Assembly: GCA_964019695.1 (NCBI GenBank)
Contig: OZ026522.1
Location: 20,390,477-20,454,476, forward strand
Reading direction: 5' to 3'
Origin: Loripinus fragilis
Taxonomy: Eukaryota; Mollusca; Bivalvia; Lucinida; Lucinidae
DNA: 64,000 bases
Part shown: one piece after another, positions 9,853 through 21,376 of the stretch
How positions within the stretch are numbered: the first letter of the stretch is position 1
Layout of the letters: every line of letters begins with the position of its first letter
Translations under genes and position numbers: made by a program
The notes under the pieces: generated by a model
Told to the model about the DNA's origin: nothing
What the model saw: only the letters and a program-made list of their open reading frames with translations
The model's database searches: none

Positions 9853-9910
9853 GCGAATCCTCCCTCGGAGGATCCGCTTGTTGACGAGCCTTCATAGGAA
9901 AAAGGCTCGT
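9853..9910. repeat. two consecutive hairpins after the A-rich tract
   Basis: Hairpin 1: GCGAATCCTCC (9853-9863) with GGAGGATCCGC (9867-9877), one A/C mismatch, loop CTC. Hairpin 2: ACGAGCCTT (9884-9892) with AAGGCTCGT (9902-9910), 9-nt loop. Six bases separate them. The block is GC-richer than its surroundings and unchanged in the other units. Function unknown; it could be the end of an old retroposed element whose tail is the A-rich tract. Confidence 0.65.
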
Positions 9911-10242
9911 AAGGCGTGGCCTAGAGCGTCATAACATACTGGTATGTTCAAATTCAGTGGCAATTAAGTATGCCAGAAATATTAAATAAGTAGCGTTAGT
10001 ATTTGTAAATAGCATAATGAATATAGCATTCTATGATATTTGCTTCATTAATTTGAAGACAGAACTGTAATACAGCTTGAAATTTCAACGTTGTGAAATT
10101 TCTTTGGGGCAAATCGATTATATTGTCTTGTTTTTGCTAAATTTGGGATTTAAATTGCTTAAACACCAAGAGTGATGTCCCTTTAAACAAAAATCTACAC
10201 AAATCACTTACTTAAAGAAATGTTAATCCTTTACATTAATAG

Positions 10243-10346
10243 GCCCAGATAGCTCAGGGGCAAGGTAGGCTTTCTCCAAAACCAACCTCAGCTCGAATCC
10301 CACAAAATCCAGATAGACCAAAAAAGAGAAAAAAACTTTTTTTTTT
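10243..10346 (+). repeat. tRNA-derived Pol III-type element, unit 1 (box B deleted)
   Basis: Box A TAGCTCAGGGG (10250-10260) is present, but 23 bp between CAGCTC and GAATCCC have been lost. This removes the internal hairpin and the GGTTC half of box B. A 2-bp TC match at the deletion ends suggests a microhomology deletion. The T10 run at 10337-10346 remains. Probably transcriptionally dead. Confidence 0.8.
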
Positions 10347-11516
10347 ACTTTTTATATGAGCAGATTATACATGGAAACAATCAATATCTTTATTTTTGTA
10401 TAACCGTTGTAATTGCGAAATCAGGATACTAAATGATGAGATTTGAAATAAGCAGTAAACGTGTACATATCGTTTTAGAACCGTGACATACGACAATGGC
10501 TGTTGAGCAAATGCGAAGACCAAATGACACACTTACCAGCCACACATACAATATTTGACCATCTCTGTGGAACTATGCAAGCTAATGCGAATCTTTGTTT
10601 TAGGCATATGCTAACTATCACATTTCCTGCATTGGGTATTCACGGAAGAGACCGTTAGAAAATGATACATGTACCTATATCAATATGCGTACAGTTATTC
10701 ATTAAATGAGCATACGTATTTATCTAGTGAGGCTGGTTCTAGTTTATAAAGGTGAACCTTCATATACCACCATACTTTGTGTATGCTGATAGTGGTGGCT
10801 CTGTTAAGTCTATGCAGATGCGCTGGTTCGTTCAAACACTTCCTTGGCGTCCATGTGCAAAAAGCCTACTGCAAAATTAGTGCTTATTGCTGGGCGTTCA
10901 GCAAAGGCCCTGGTCAGCCTGCTGCACATATGCGCAGTCTCGCCAGAGCCTTCGCTCAACGTGTGAATGTATCTGTTGCAAATACTTTAAACGCGTGTGT
11001 GAAACTGTCCTGGAGTTTGGTGTGCCAGTGCAAACAGTGAAAGATCTGCAAAGGCTGCTCAGATGTTTGTTCTCATTTGAAAATGTCGCCCATTTTGTGA
11101 GATATTTGTACTTATCTCATGTGTATCCAGTATTGGCTGAAACCAGCCAGCACATCTGTGCAATCTTGCAAGAGCATTTACTGCTTGCACACAGTGTACT
11201 TATCGCATATGCACATACATGTAACCATTTTTAACATGCAGACGCAACTATCCAGTAGGCTTCAGTTCTATTTTTGGTGTATAAAGGTTTTGTGCGCACG
11301 CATTGAACGCGCTTGTGAGAATGTGTGGATTGTCAAACTCATTTGAGTCTTCACTGGTTGCACATCAGTAACAAACCTGCCAATGAAAATTTTAAAGTAC
11401 TCTTTACATGCGAGACCAAAGAAGGCACATGTGATCCTGGCCAGCTGTGCAGTCTCTTCAGATCATTCGACTGCTCGTCGTATAATCGCACTTATCGCAC
11501 GTGCGTCAAACCCTTC

Positions 11517-11670
11517 TTTAACTCTTTGCATGCTGGGTAATATTTCCTGCATTTGTTGACGTCTGCTGCCTTTTTTCAAAATTAACTTTTTTTTGTCGGT
11601 CCCGATCTGGGTCCAAACTGCTTGCATAGGTTACCAGCAAGTATGCTATGCTAGTAAGGAAAGAGTTAAA
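11517..11670. mobile_element. MITE-like element, unit 2
   Basis: Same 154-bp element with intact TTTAACTCTTT / AAAGAGTTAAA ends. Confidence 0.7.
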
Positions 11671-14600
11671 CGTACATGTCCAACTATCCATTTCGGCTAG
11701 GGGCTAGATTTTGATATATACCTTCATCTACTACCATACTTTGGGTATGCAAACACTGTAGACTCTGGATAAAATGGGTGACTGTACAGATTCGTATAAG
11801 CCCTCGTTGTAATTCTTAAAATCTATAAGTTGGATTGTTACAACTGACAATGAAGATTTTTCACAGGTTATTACAGAAAAAGTGACTTTCTCTTCATTTT
11901 GGTTCTTGAAGGACAGGTTTACTATGAGGAGCCAAACGAGATGAGGTCGTTACCTGCAAGCAAACTACAAGGTAATAGATAAGACTGTAAAGAAGCGAAT
12001 CCTTCTCCTAAGTTTTAATGTTGCACTGTTCACAGAGCTTATGTGTCTGTCCTGTGTCCTTCCAAGGTTATGCCAGTAGATACGTATACTGGCCAGGTCA
12101 TGAGAGTTTAGTACTTATCGCCTCACCAAAAATATAGATGAAGGTTCAAGCCAAACTTTATGGCTAGTTCATGAGAGTTTAGTACATATCGCATATGCGA
12201 GCAGCGAAGGCTCAGGTGAGCCTGAAAATTTAAGCAGTATCATCACAACCTTTGCTGCTCGCACTGAAACAAAGAAGCGATGAAGATGAAGGTCCAGGCC
12301 CACCAACTTTGTCCCTTCTAAGGCGGTGGTTCTGTTGTTGTTGATTAATTCTTTAATGTTTCTCCCATTGAATTGTGGGGACTCCGTTAGTTAGGCATTA
12401 CTTAGTGTTCTTTCTAGTTATGCAACCATCTTGACGAGGAAGAGAAAACATGATACCTTACTTTAACTTTCTTCCTACTATAAATGCCCTGTGACTGCTC
12501 CTCGTGGTGCCGTGGGTTGGTCTGAAGTGTGTAATTGTGGGACTTCCTGATCATACTCACTTACGTATTATTGGCAAGTTCATGAGAATTCGGTACTTAT
12601 TGCATAAACGAACATCATAGGATCATACGAGACTGCACATTGGTACAGTCTCGCCTGAGCTTTGCAAATCGCACTAAAAAGAAGGGATGTAGATGAAGGC
12701 TCAAGTCTAATTTTATAGGCCAATTCAAGAAAGTTTGGTACTTGTCACATATGCGAGCAGCGGAGAATCAGGCGAGACTGAACATTTGCGCAGTATCGTC
12801 AAGGCCTTTGCAAATCACATTAAAAAGAAGGGATGTAGATGATGGCTCAGTCAAGTTTTATAAGCTTGGTACTTAACGCATATGCGAGTAGCGAATCCCT
12901 AAAAGAAGGGATATAGATGAAGGCTCAGGCCAACAGTTTAGGGACCGTTCATGAACGTTTGGTACAAGTCACATATGCGAGCAGCGAGGGCCCAGGCGAG
13001 CGTGTACATTCCTGCATTATAGGGTACCTAAAACAACAAAGGAGAAAATAGTAGCAGACGGCAACTTCGTGGCTTGTAGGTTAAGGGATGTACTCTTTGC
13101 ATGCTAATTAATTGTACAGGCCTTTTTTCGCCTGCTGTTGTTTTACCTAAAATCAACTCCTTTCAAAAAGTTTTTGAGGGATACCGTCAGAATGCATGAC
13201 AAACAGTTCGAATCCAGATTAGGCCCAATTTTTTGTCAGGTCTGATCTAAGTCACAACTGTTTGCAAAGGTTATCAATAGATAAGCAGGACACATTTATT
13301 GCCAAACGCGCACATGCAAGAAACGTGCAGAGAACATTCCTAGTTATAGCACATGAAATGTGCATGTTCTTTTGTGATCAGGTGTCCGTGCACAAACAAT
13401 CACTGCTATTTAAGTCCATGCAAACTAGCTGATTTGACGCATCTGCATCTTTATTCAGGATAATGCTTGAACTTGTCTCTTCCTATAAGTGACAAGATTT
13501 GTTATCCACCATCAAGAAAAGTGAAAATACACCCTGCCTTGACGAATTTGGCTTCTCGACATGCCCAAAAGTAAACCGGAAATCAGACCAGCGTCATACG
13601 TTACCATGGTAGTCGGCTCTATTTACTGTGACAAAATAGTCCACACAAAGATCCATTTGCTTTCAACAACACGACAAACATGCATCAATTCATACTCCTA
13701 TGAAAGTTTAAATTCCAATTGAGCATTCACTTACCGAGTAGAGGGCACAGGAACTGTGCATTTCAAATAATAAAAGGTACTATTTTCGTGGGCTACCAAA
13801 GTAGAAATTTCCTTTTATAAGCCGAACTCCCCAACAGTACCAACCTTCGGTTCAGTCAATATTGGTATCGATGCAAGGTTATAACACCAATATAACGATA
13901 CATCGATGTTCTTTCATCATTGCTGTTTTTACCAAGTAATTCTATCAATTTGATTAGGATAAATGCAGTCATTCTTATTCGACTACATTGATGCACAGGC
14001 TCACTGGAGCCTTCGCATTTTGCCTCTGCTATCAGGCATATGACGAGCTGTCCTATATTGTATATAGGAGACAAGTGTCCAGATAAGTGTGCAGGGTACT
14101 TATTCATTTGGTCAAAATAAGGAGCCTTGGTGAACGCCTTATACTGTTTACTTTAATTATTAAACAAATGAAGAAGAAACTCATTTTAAATAAAGAAATA
14201 CTGCCTGTAGTATGTACTTTTCTAAAGACAGTACCTGTTTAGTCGTTTATCATTTGAAAAAATTTGAAGAAAGAGACGACTCAAATCAGATTGAGGCCTC
14301 GTTAATCTGAATCTAAAACTATTTAACATATATTTTAAGCTATCAGTGTATAAATGTACCAATTCTGAATATTAAAGCTGTCCTCCATAAAATTGTAAAT
14401 GCCAAAATCAAAGTTTGAAAAAAGGCATATGATCATTTGGATGTTAGATTCTCTGATGTTATATAGAAAGGGTAATGCTGGCTTGTTTCCCCAATAATAA
14501 CTCATCTCCCATTGAATACCAGTATTAATTGGTAACCACCCAGGGAGTTCCACCACCCCAATGTAAAAAAATGCCCAGACCAACCCAGGACCCATCCGGA

Positions 14601-15072
14601 AAAAAATAAAAAGATTTAAAAAAAAAATAAAAAAGTAAAAAAAAAAAATGATAAAAAAAAATGGAAAGAGGGAGCTGTCTTTGCGAATCCTCCCTCGGAG
14701 GATCCGCTTGTTGACGAGCCTTCATAGGAAAAAGGCTCGTAAGGCGTGGCCTAGAGCGTCATAACATACTGGTATGTTCAAATTCAGTGGTAATTAAGTA
14801 TGCCAGAAATATTAAATAAGTAGCGTTAGTATTTGTAAATAACATAATGAATATAGCATTCTATGATATTTGCTTCATTAATTTGAAGACAGAACTGTAA
14901 TACAGCTTGAAATTTCAACGTTGTGAAATTTCTTTGGGGCAAATCGATTATATTGTCTTGTTTTTGCTAAATTTGGGATTTAAATTGCTTAAACACCAAG
15001 AGTGATGTCCCTTTAAACAAAAATCTACACAAATCACTTACTTAAAGAAATGTTAATCCTTTACATTAATAG

Positions 15073-15198
15073 GCCCAGATAGCTCAGGGGCAAGGTAGGC
15101 TTTCTCCAAAACCAACCTCAGCTCTTGAACATCAAAGCTATGGGTTTGAATCCCACAAAATACAGATAGACCAAAAAAGAGAAAAAAACTTTTTTTTT
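15073..15198 (+). repeat. tRNA-derived Pol III-type element, unit 2 (box B mutated)
   Basis: Full-length element with box A intact. Box B reads GGTTTGAATCC (15143-15153), changing the near-invariant C of TTCGA. T9 terminator at 15190-15198. Confidence 0.8.
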
Positions 15199-16368
15199 AC
15201 TTTTTATATGAGCAGATTATACATGGAAACAATCAATATCTTTATTTTTGTATAACCGTTGTAATTGCGAAATCAGGATACTAATTGATGAGATTTGAAA
15301 TAAGCAGTAAACGTGTACATATCGTTTTAGAACCGTGACATACGACAATGGCTGTTGAGCAAATGCGAAGACCAAATGACACACTTACCAGCCACACATA
15401 CAATATTTGACCATCTCTGTGGAACTATGCAAGCTAATGCGAATCTTTGTTTTAGGCATATGCTAACTATCACATTTCCTGCATTGGGTATTCACGGAAG
15501 AGACCGTTAGAAAATGATACATGTACCTATATCAATATGCGTACAGTTATTCATTAAATGAGCATACGTATTTATCTAGTGAGGCTGGTTCTAGTTTATA
15601 AAGGTGAACCTTCATATACCACCATACTTTGTGTATGCTGATAGTGGTGGCTCTGTTAAGTCTATGCAGATGCGCTGGTTCGTTCAAACACTTCCTTGGC
15701 GTCCATGTGCAAAAAGCCTACTGCAAAATTAGTGCTTATTGCTGGGCGTTCAGCAAAGGCCCTGGTCAGCCTGCTGCACATATGCGCAGTCTCGCCAGAG
15801 CCTTCGCTCAACGTGTGAATGTATCTGTTGCAAATACTTTAAACGCGTGTGTGAAACTGTCCTGGAGTTTGGTGTGCCAGTGCAAACAGTGAAAGATCTG
15901 CAAAGGCTGCTCAGATGTTTGTTCTCATTTGAAAATGTCGCCCATTTTGTGAGATATTTGTACTTATCTCATGTGTATCCAGTATTGGCTGAAACCAGCC
16001 AGCACATCTGTGCAATCTTGCAAGAGCATTTACTGTTTGCACACAGTGTACTTATCGCATATGCACATACATGTAACCATTTTTAACATGCAGACGCAAC
16101 TATCCAGTAGGCTTCAGTTCTATTTTTGGTGTATAAAGGTTTTGTGCGCACGCATTGAACGCGCTTGTGAGAATGTGTGGATTGTCAAACTCATTTGAGT
16201 CTTCACTGGTTGCACATCAGTAACAAACCTGCCAATGAAAATTTTAAAGTACTCTTTACATGCGAGACCAAAGAAGGCACATGTGATCCTGGCCAGCTGT
16301 GCAGTCTCTTCAGATCATTCGACTGCTCGTCGTATAATCGCACTTATCGCACGTGCGTCAAACCCTTC

Positions 16369-16522
16369 TTTAACTCTTTGCATGCTGGGTAATATTTCCT
16401 GCATTTGTTGACGTCTGCTGCCTTTTTTCAAAATTAACTTTTTTTTGTCGGTCCCGATCTGGGTCCAAACTGCTTGCATAGGTTACCAGCAAGTATGCTA
16501 TGCTAGTAAGGAAAGAGTTAAA
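16369..16522. mobile_element. MITE-like element, unit 3
   Basis: 154 bp, terminal repeats intact. Confidence 0.7.
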
Positions 16523-19500
16523 CGTACATGTCCAACTATCCATTGCGGCTAGGGGCTAGATTTTGATATATACCTTCATCTACTACCATACTTTGGGTAT
16601 GCAAACACTGTAGACTCTGGATAAAATGGGTGACTGTACAGATTCGTATAAGCCCTCGTTGTAATTCTTAAAATCTATAAGTTGGATTGTTACAACTGAC
16701 AATGAAGATTTTTCACAGGTTATTACAGAAAAAGTGACTTTCTCTTCATTTTGGTTCTTGAAGGACAGGTTTACTATGAGGAGCCAAACGAGATGAGGTC
16801 GTTACCTGCAAGCAAACTACAAGGAAATAGATAAGACTGTAAAGAAGCGAATCCTTCTCCTAAGTCTTAATGTTGCACTGTTCACAGAGCTTATGTGTCT
16901 GTCCTGTGTCCTTCCAAGGTTATGCCAGTAGATACGTATACTGGCCAGGTCATGAGAGTTTAGTACTTATCGCCTCACCAAAAATATAGATGAAGGTTCA
17001 AGCCAAACTTTATGGCTAGTTCATGAGAGTTTAGTACATATCGCATATGCGAGCAGCGAAGGCTCAGGTGAGCCTGAAAATTTAAGCAGTATCATCACAA
17101 CCTTTGCTGCTCGCACTGAAACAAAGAAGCGATGAAGATGGAGGTCCAGGCCCACCAACTTTGTCCCTTCTAAGGCGGTGGTTCTGTTGTTGTTGATTAA
17201 TTCTTTAATGTTTCTCCCATTGAATTGTGGGGACTCCGTTAGTTAGGCATTACTTAGTGTTCTTTCTAGTTATGCAACCATCTTGACGAGGAAGAGAAAA
17301 CATGATACCTTACTTTAACTTTCTTCCTACTATAAATGCCCTGTGACTGCTCCTCGTGGTGCCGTGGGTTGGTCTGAAGTGTGTAATTGTGGGACTTCCT
17401 GATCATACTCACTTACGTATTATTGGCAAGTTCATGAGAATTCGGTACTTATTGCATAAACGAACATCATAGGATCATACGAGACTGCACATTGGTACAG
17501 TCTCGCCTGAGCTTTGCAAATCGCACTAAAAAGAAGGGACGTAGATGAAGGCTCAAGTCTAATTTTATAGGCCAATTCAAGAAAGTTTGGTACTTGTCAC
17601 ATATGCGAGCAGCGGAGAATCAGGCGAGACTGAACATTTGCGCAGTATCGTCAAGGCCTTTGCAAATCACATTAAAAAGAAGGGATGTAGATGATGGCTC
17701 AGTCAAGTTTTATAAGCTTGGTACTTAACGCATATGCGAGTAGTGAATCCCTAAAAGAAGGGATATAGATGAAGGCTCAGGCCAACAGTTTAGGGACCGT
17801 TCATGAACGTTTGGTACAAGTCACATATGCGAGCAGCGAGGGCCCAGGCGAGCGTGTACATTCCTGCATTATAGGGTACCTAAAACAACAAAGGAGAAAA
17901 TAGTAGCAGACGGCAACTTCGTGGCTTGTAGGTTAAGGGATGTACTCTTTGCATGCTAATTAATTGTACAGGCCTTTTTTCGCCTGCTGTTGTTTTACCT
18001 AAAATCAACTCCTTTCAAAAAGTTTTTGAGGGATACCGTCAGAATGCATGACAAACAGTTCGAATCCAGATTAGGCCCAATTTTTTGTCAGGTCTGATCT
18101 AAGTCACAACTGTTTGCAAAGGTTATCAATAGATAAGCAGGACACATTTATTGCCAAACGCGCACATGCAAGAAACATGCAGAGAACATTCCTAGTTATA
18201 GCACATGAAATGTGCATGTTCTTTTGTGATCAGGTGTCCGTGCACAAACAATCACTGCTATTTAAGTCCATGCAAACTAGCTGATTTGACGCATCTGCAT
18301 CTTTATTCAGGATAATGCTTGAACTTGTCTCTTCCTATAAGTGACAAGATTTGTTATCCACCATCAAGAAAAGTGAAAATACACCCTGCCTTGACGAATT
18401 TGGCTTCTCGACATGCCCAAAAGTAAACCGGAAATCAGACCAGCGACATACGTTACCATGGTAGTCGGCTCTATTTACTGTGACAAAATAGTCCACACAA
18501 AGATCCATTTGCTTTCAACAACACGACAAACATGCATCAATTCATACTCCTATGAAAGTTTAAATTCCAATTGAGCATTCACTTACCGAGTAGAGGGCAC
18601 AGGAACTGTGCATTTCAAATAATAAAAGGTACTATTTTCGTGGGCTACCAAAGTAGAAATTTCCTTTTATAAGCCGAACTCCCCAACAGTACCAACCTTC
18701 GGTTCAGTCAATATTGGTATCGATGCAAGGTTATAACACCAATATAACGATACATCGATGTTCTTTCATCATTGCTGTTTTTACCAAGTAATTCTATCAA
18801 TTTGATTAGGATAAATGCAGTCATTCTTATTCGACTACATTGATGCACAGGCTCACTGGAGCCTTCGCATTTTGCCTCTGCTATCAGGCATATGACGAGC
18901 TGTCCTTTATTGTATATAGGAGACAAGTGTCCAGATAAGTGTGCAGGGTACTTATTCATTTGGTCAAAATAAGGAGCCTTGGTGAACGCCTTATACTGTT
19001 TACTTTAATTATTAAACAAATGAAGAAGAAACTCATTTTAAATAAAGAAATACTGCCTGTAGTATGTACTTTTCTAAAGACAGTACCTGTTTAGTCGTTT
19101 ATCATTTGAAAAAATTTGAAGAAAGAGACGACTCAAATCAGATTGAGGCCTCGTTAATCTGAATCTAAAACTATTTAACATATATTTTAAGCTATCAGTG
19201 TATAAATGTACCAATTCTGAATATTAAAGCTGTCCTCCATAAAATTGTAAATGCCAAAATCAAAGTTTGAAAAAAGGCATATGATCATTTGGATGTTAGA
19301 TTCTCTGATGTTATATAGAAAGGGTAATGCTGGCTTGTTTCCCCAATAATAACTCATCTCCCATTGAATACCAGTATTAATTGGTAACCACCCAGGGAGT
19401 TCCACCACCCCAATGTAAAAAAATGCCCAGACCAACCCAGGACCCATCCGGAAAAAAATAAAAAGATTTAAAAAAAAAATAAAAAAGTAAAAAAAAAAAA

Positions 19501-19925
19501 GTAATAAAAAAAAATGGAAAGAGGGAGCTGTCTTTGCGAATCCTCCCTCGGAGGATCCGCTTGTTGACGAGCCTTCATAGGAAAAAGGCTCGTAAGGCGT
19601 GGCCTAGAGCGTCATAACATACTGGTATGTTCAAATTCAGTGGTAATTAAGTATGCCAGAAATATTAAATAAGTAGCGTTAGTATTTGTAAATAACATAA
19701 TGAATATAGCATTCTATGATATTTGCTTCATTAATTTGAAGACAGAACTGTAATACAGCTTGAAATTTCAACGTTGTGAAATTTCTTTGGGGCAAATCGA
19801 TTATATTGTCTTGTTTTTGCTAAATTTGGGATTTAAATTGCTTAAACACCAAGAGTGATGTCCCTTTAAACAAAAATCTACACAAATCACTTACTTAAAG
19901 AAATGTTAATCCTTTACATTAATAG

Positions 19926-20052
19926 GCCCAGATAGCTCAGGGGCAAGGTAGGCTTTCTCCAAAACCAACCTCAGCTCTTGAACATCAAAGCTATGGGTTC
20001 GAATCCCACAAAATCCAGATAGACCAAAAAAGAGAAAAAAACTTTTTTTTTT
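19926..20052 (+). repeat. tRNA-derived Pol III-type element, unit 3 (reference copy)
   Basis: Starts GCCCAGATAGCTCAGGGGCA. Box A TAGCTCAGGGG (19933-19943) fits TRGYNNARNNG; box B GGTTCGAATCC (19996-20006) is a perfect match to the consensus. They are 63 bp apart, wider than in an ordinary tRNA. Between them AGCT-c-TTG and CAA-AGCT (19973-19992) form a small hairpin. After 36 bp comes a T10 run (20043-20052), a good Pol III terminator, giving a predicted RNA of about 125 nt. It cannot fold as a working tRNA: the 5' GCCCAGA has no complement after the T arm and there is no D stem. This is therefore a tRNA-derived SINE head or pseudo-tRNA. Whether it is transcribed cannot be told from sequence. 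Confidence 0.75.
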
Positions 20053-21222
20053 ACTTTTTATATGAGCAGATTATACATGGAAACAATCAATATCTTTATT
20101 TTTGTATAACCGTTGTAATTGCGAAATCAGGATACTAATTGATGAGATTTGAAATAAGCAGTAAACGTGTACATATCGTTTTAGAACCGTGACATACGAC
20201 AATGGCTGTTGAGCAAATGCGAAGACCAAATGACACACTTACCAGCCACACATACAATATTTGACCATCTCTGTGGAACTATGCAAGCTAATGCGAATCT
20301 TTGTTTTAGGCATATGCTAACTATCACATTTCCTGCATTGGGTATTCACGGAAGAGACCGTTAGAAAATGATACATGTACCTATATCAATATGCGTACAG
20401 TTATTCATTAAATGAGCATACGTATTTATCTAGTGAGGCTGGTTCTAGTTTATAAAGGTGAACCTTCATATACCACCATACTTTGTGTATGCTGATAGTG
20501 GTGGCTCTGTTAAGTCTATGCAGATGCGCTGGTTCGTTCAAACACTTCCTTGGCGTCCATGTGCAAAAAGCCTACTGCAAAATTAGTGCTTATTGCTGGG
20601 CGTTCAGCAAAGGCCCTGGTCAGCCTGCTGCACATATGCGCAGTCTCGCCAGAGCCTTCGCTCAACGTGTGAATGTATCTGTTGCAAATACTTTAAACGC
20701 GTGTGTGAAACTGTCCTGGAGTTTGGTGTGCCAGTGCAAACAGTGAAAGATCTGCAAAGGCTGCTCAGATGTTTGTTCTCATTTGAAAATGTCGCCCATT
20801 TTGTGAGATATTTGTACTTATCTCATGTGTATCCAGTATTGGCTGAAACCAGCCAGCACATCTGTGCAATCTTGCAAGAGCATTTACTGTTTGCACACAG
20901 TGTACTTATCGCATATGCACATACATGTAACCATTTTTAACATGCAGACGCAACTATCCAGTAGGCTTCAGTTCTATTTTTGGTGTATAAAGGTTTTGTG
21001 CGCACGCATTGAACGCGCTTGTGAGAATGTGTGGATTGTCAAACTCATTTGAGTCTTCACTGGTTGCACATCAGTAACAAACCTGCCAATGAAAATTTTA
21101 AAGTACTCTTTACATGCGAGACCAAAGAAGGCACATGTGATCCTGGCCAGCTGTGCAGTCTCTTCAGATCATTCGACTGCTCGTCGTATAATCGCACTTA
21201 TCGCACGTGCGTCAAACCCTTC

Positions 21223-21376
21223 TTTAACTCTTTGCATGCTGGGTAATATTTCCTGCATTTGTTGACGTCTGCTGCCTTTTTTCAAAATTAACTTTTTTTT
21301 GTCGGTCCCGATCTGGGTCCAAACTGCTTGCATAGGTTACCAGCAAGTATGCTATGCTAGTAAGGAAAGAGTTAAA
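21223..21376. mobile_element. MITE-like element, unit 4
   Basis: 154 bp, terminal repeats intact. Confidence 0.7.

Larger units (their letters stand above)
5926..10756 (+). repeat. array unit 1 (edge unit, 4831 bp)
   Basis: The leftmost unit. Its first ~510 bp (to about 6437) differ from unit 2 at roughly 23 positions, including two small indels. The following 4.3 kb shows only a handful of changes (for example CCTTCATTT for CCTGCATTT at 6716). It also lacks 23 bp inside the tRNA-derived element near 10295, which accounts for most of its shorter length. Confidence 0.97.
10757..15608 (+). repeat. array unit 2 (4852 bp)
   Basis: Full unit. Private changes include CATTTCGGC for CATTGCGGC near 11692, AAGGTAATAG for AAGGAAATAG near 11970 and a C-to-T change in box B. 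It shares the A-rich tract form and the GGGATGT / GTAGCG variants with unit 1. Confidence 0.98.
15609..20462 (+). repeat. array unit 3 (4854 bp)
   Basis: Full unit. First in the array with the GGGACGT and GTAGTG variants. Private changes include GATGGAGGTCC near 17140, GAAACATGCAG near 18175 and CCAGCGACATA near 18445. It shares the TCCTTTA hairpin change with units 4 and 6, and its A-rich tract form with unit 6 only. Confidence 0.98.

Noticed and set aside
10742..10751. TATAAAGG near the unit border (also near 6449) as a Pol II TATA box
   Set aside because: The sequence fits a TATA box, but no downstream gene or initiator is visible and the region is AT-rich.
10777..11346. Recurring plus-strand ORFs of 71-115 codons near the start of each unit
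   Set aside because: They start at non-ATG codons (TTG, GTG), overlap one another in different frames, are altered by small indels in units 1 and 5, and translate a dispersed repeat. Their recurrence only reflects the tandem DNA.
19926..20015. Functional tRNA gene
   Set aside because: Box A and box B are good, but the acceptor stem has no 3' partner, the D stem is absent and the box spacing is too wide. It is called a tRNA-derived element instead.
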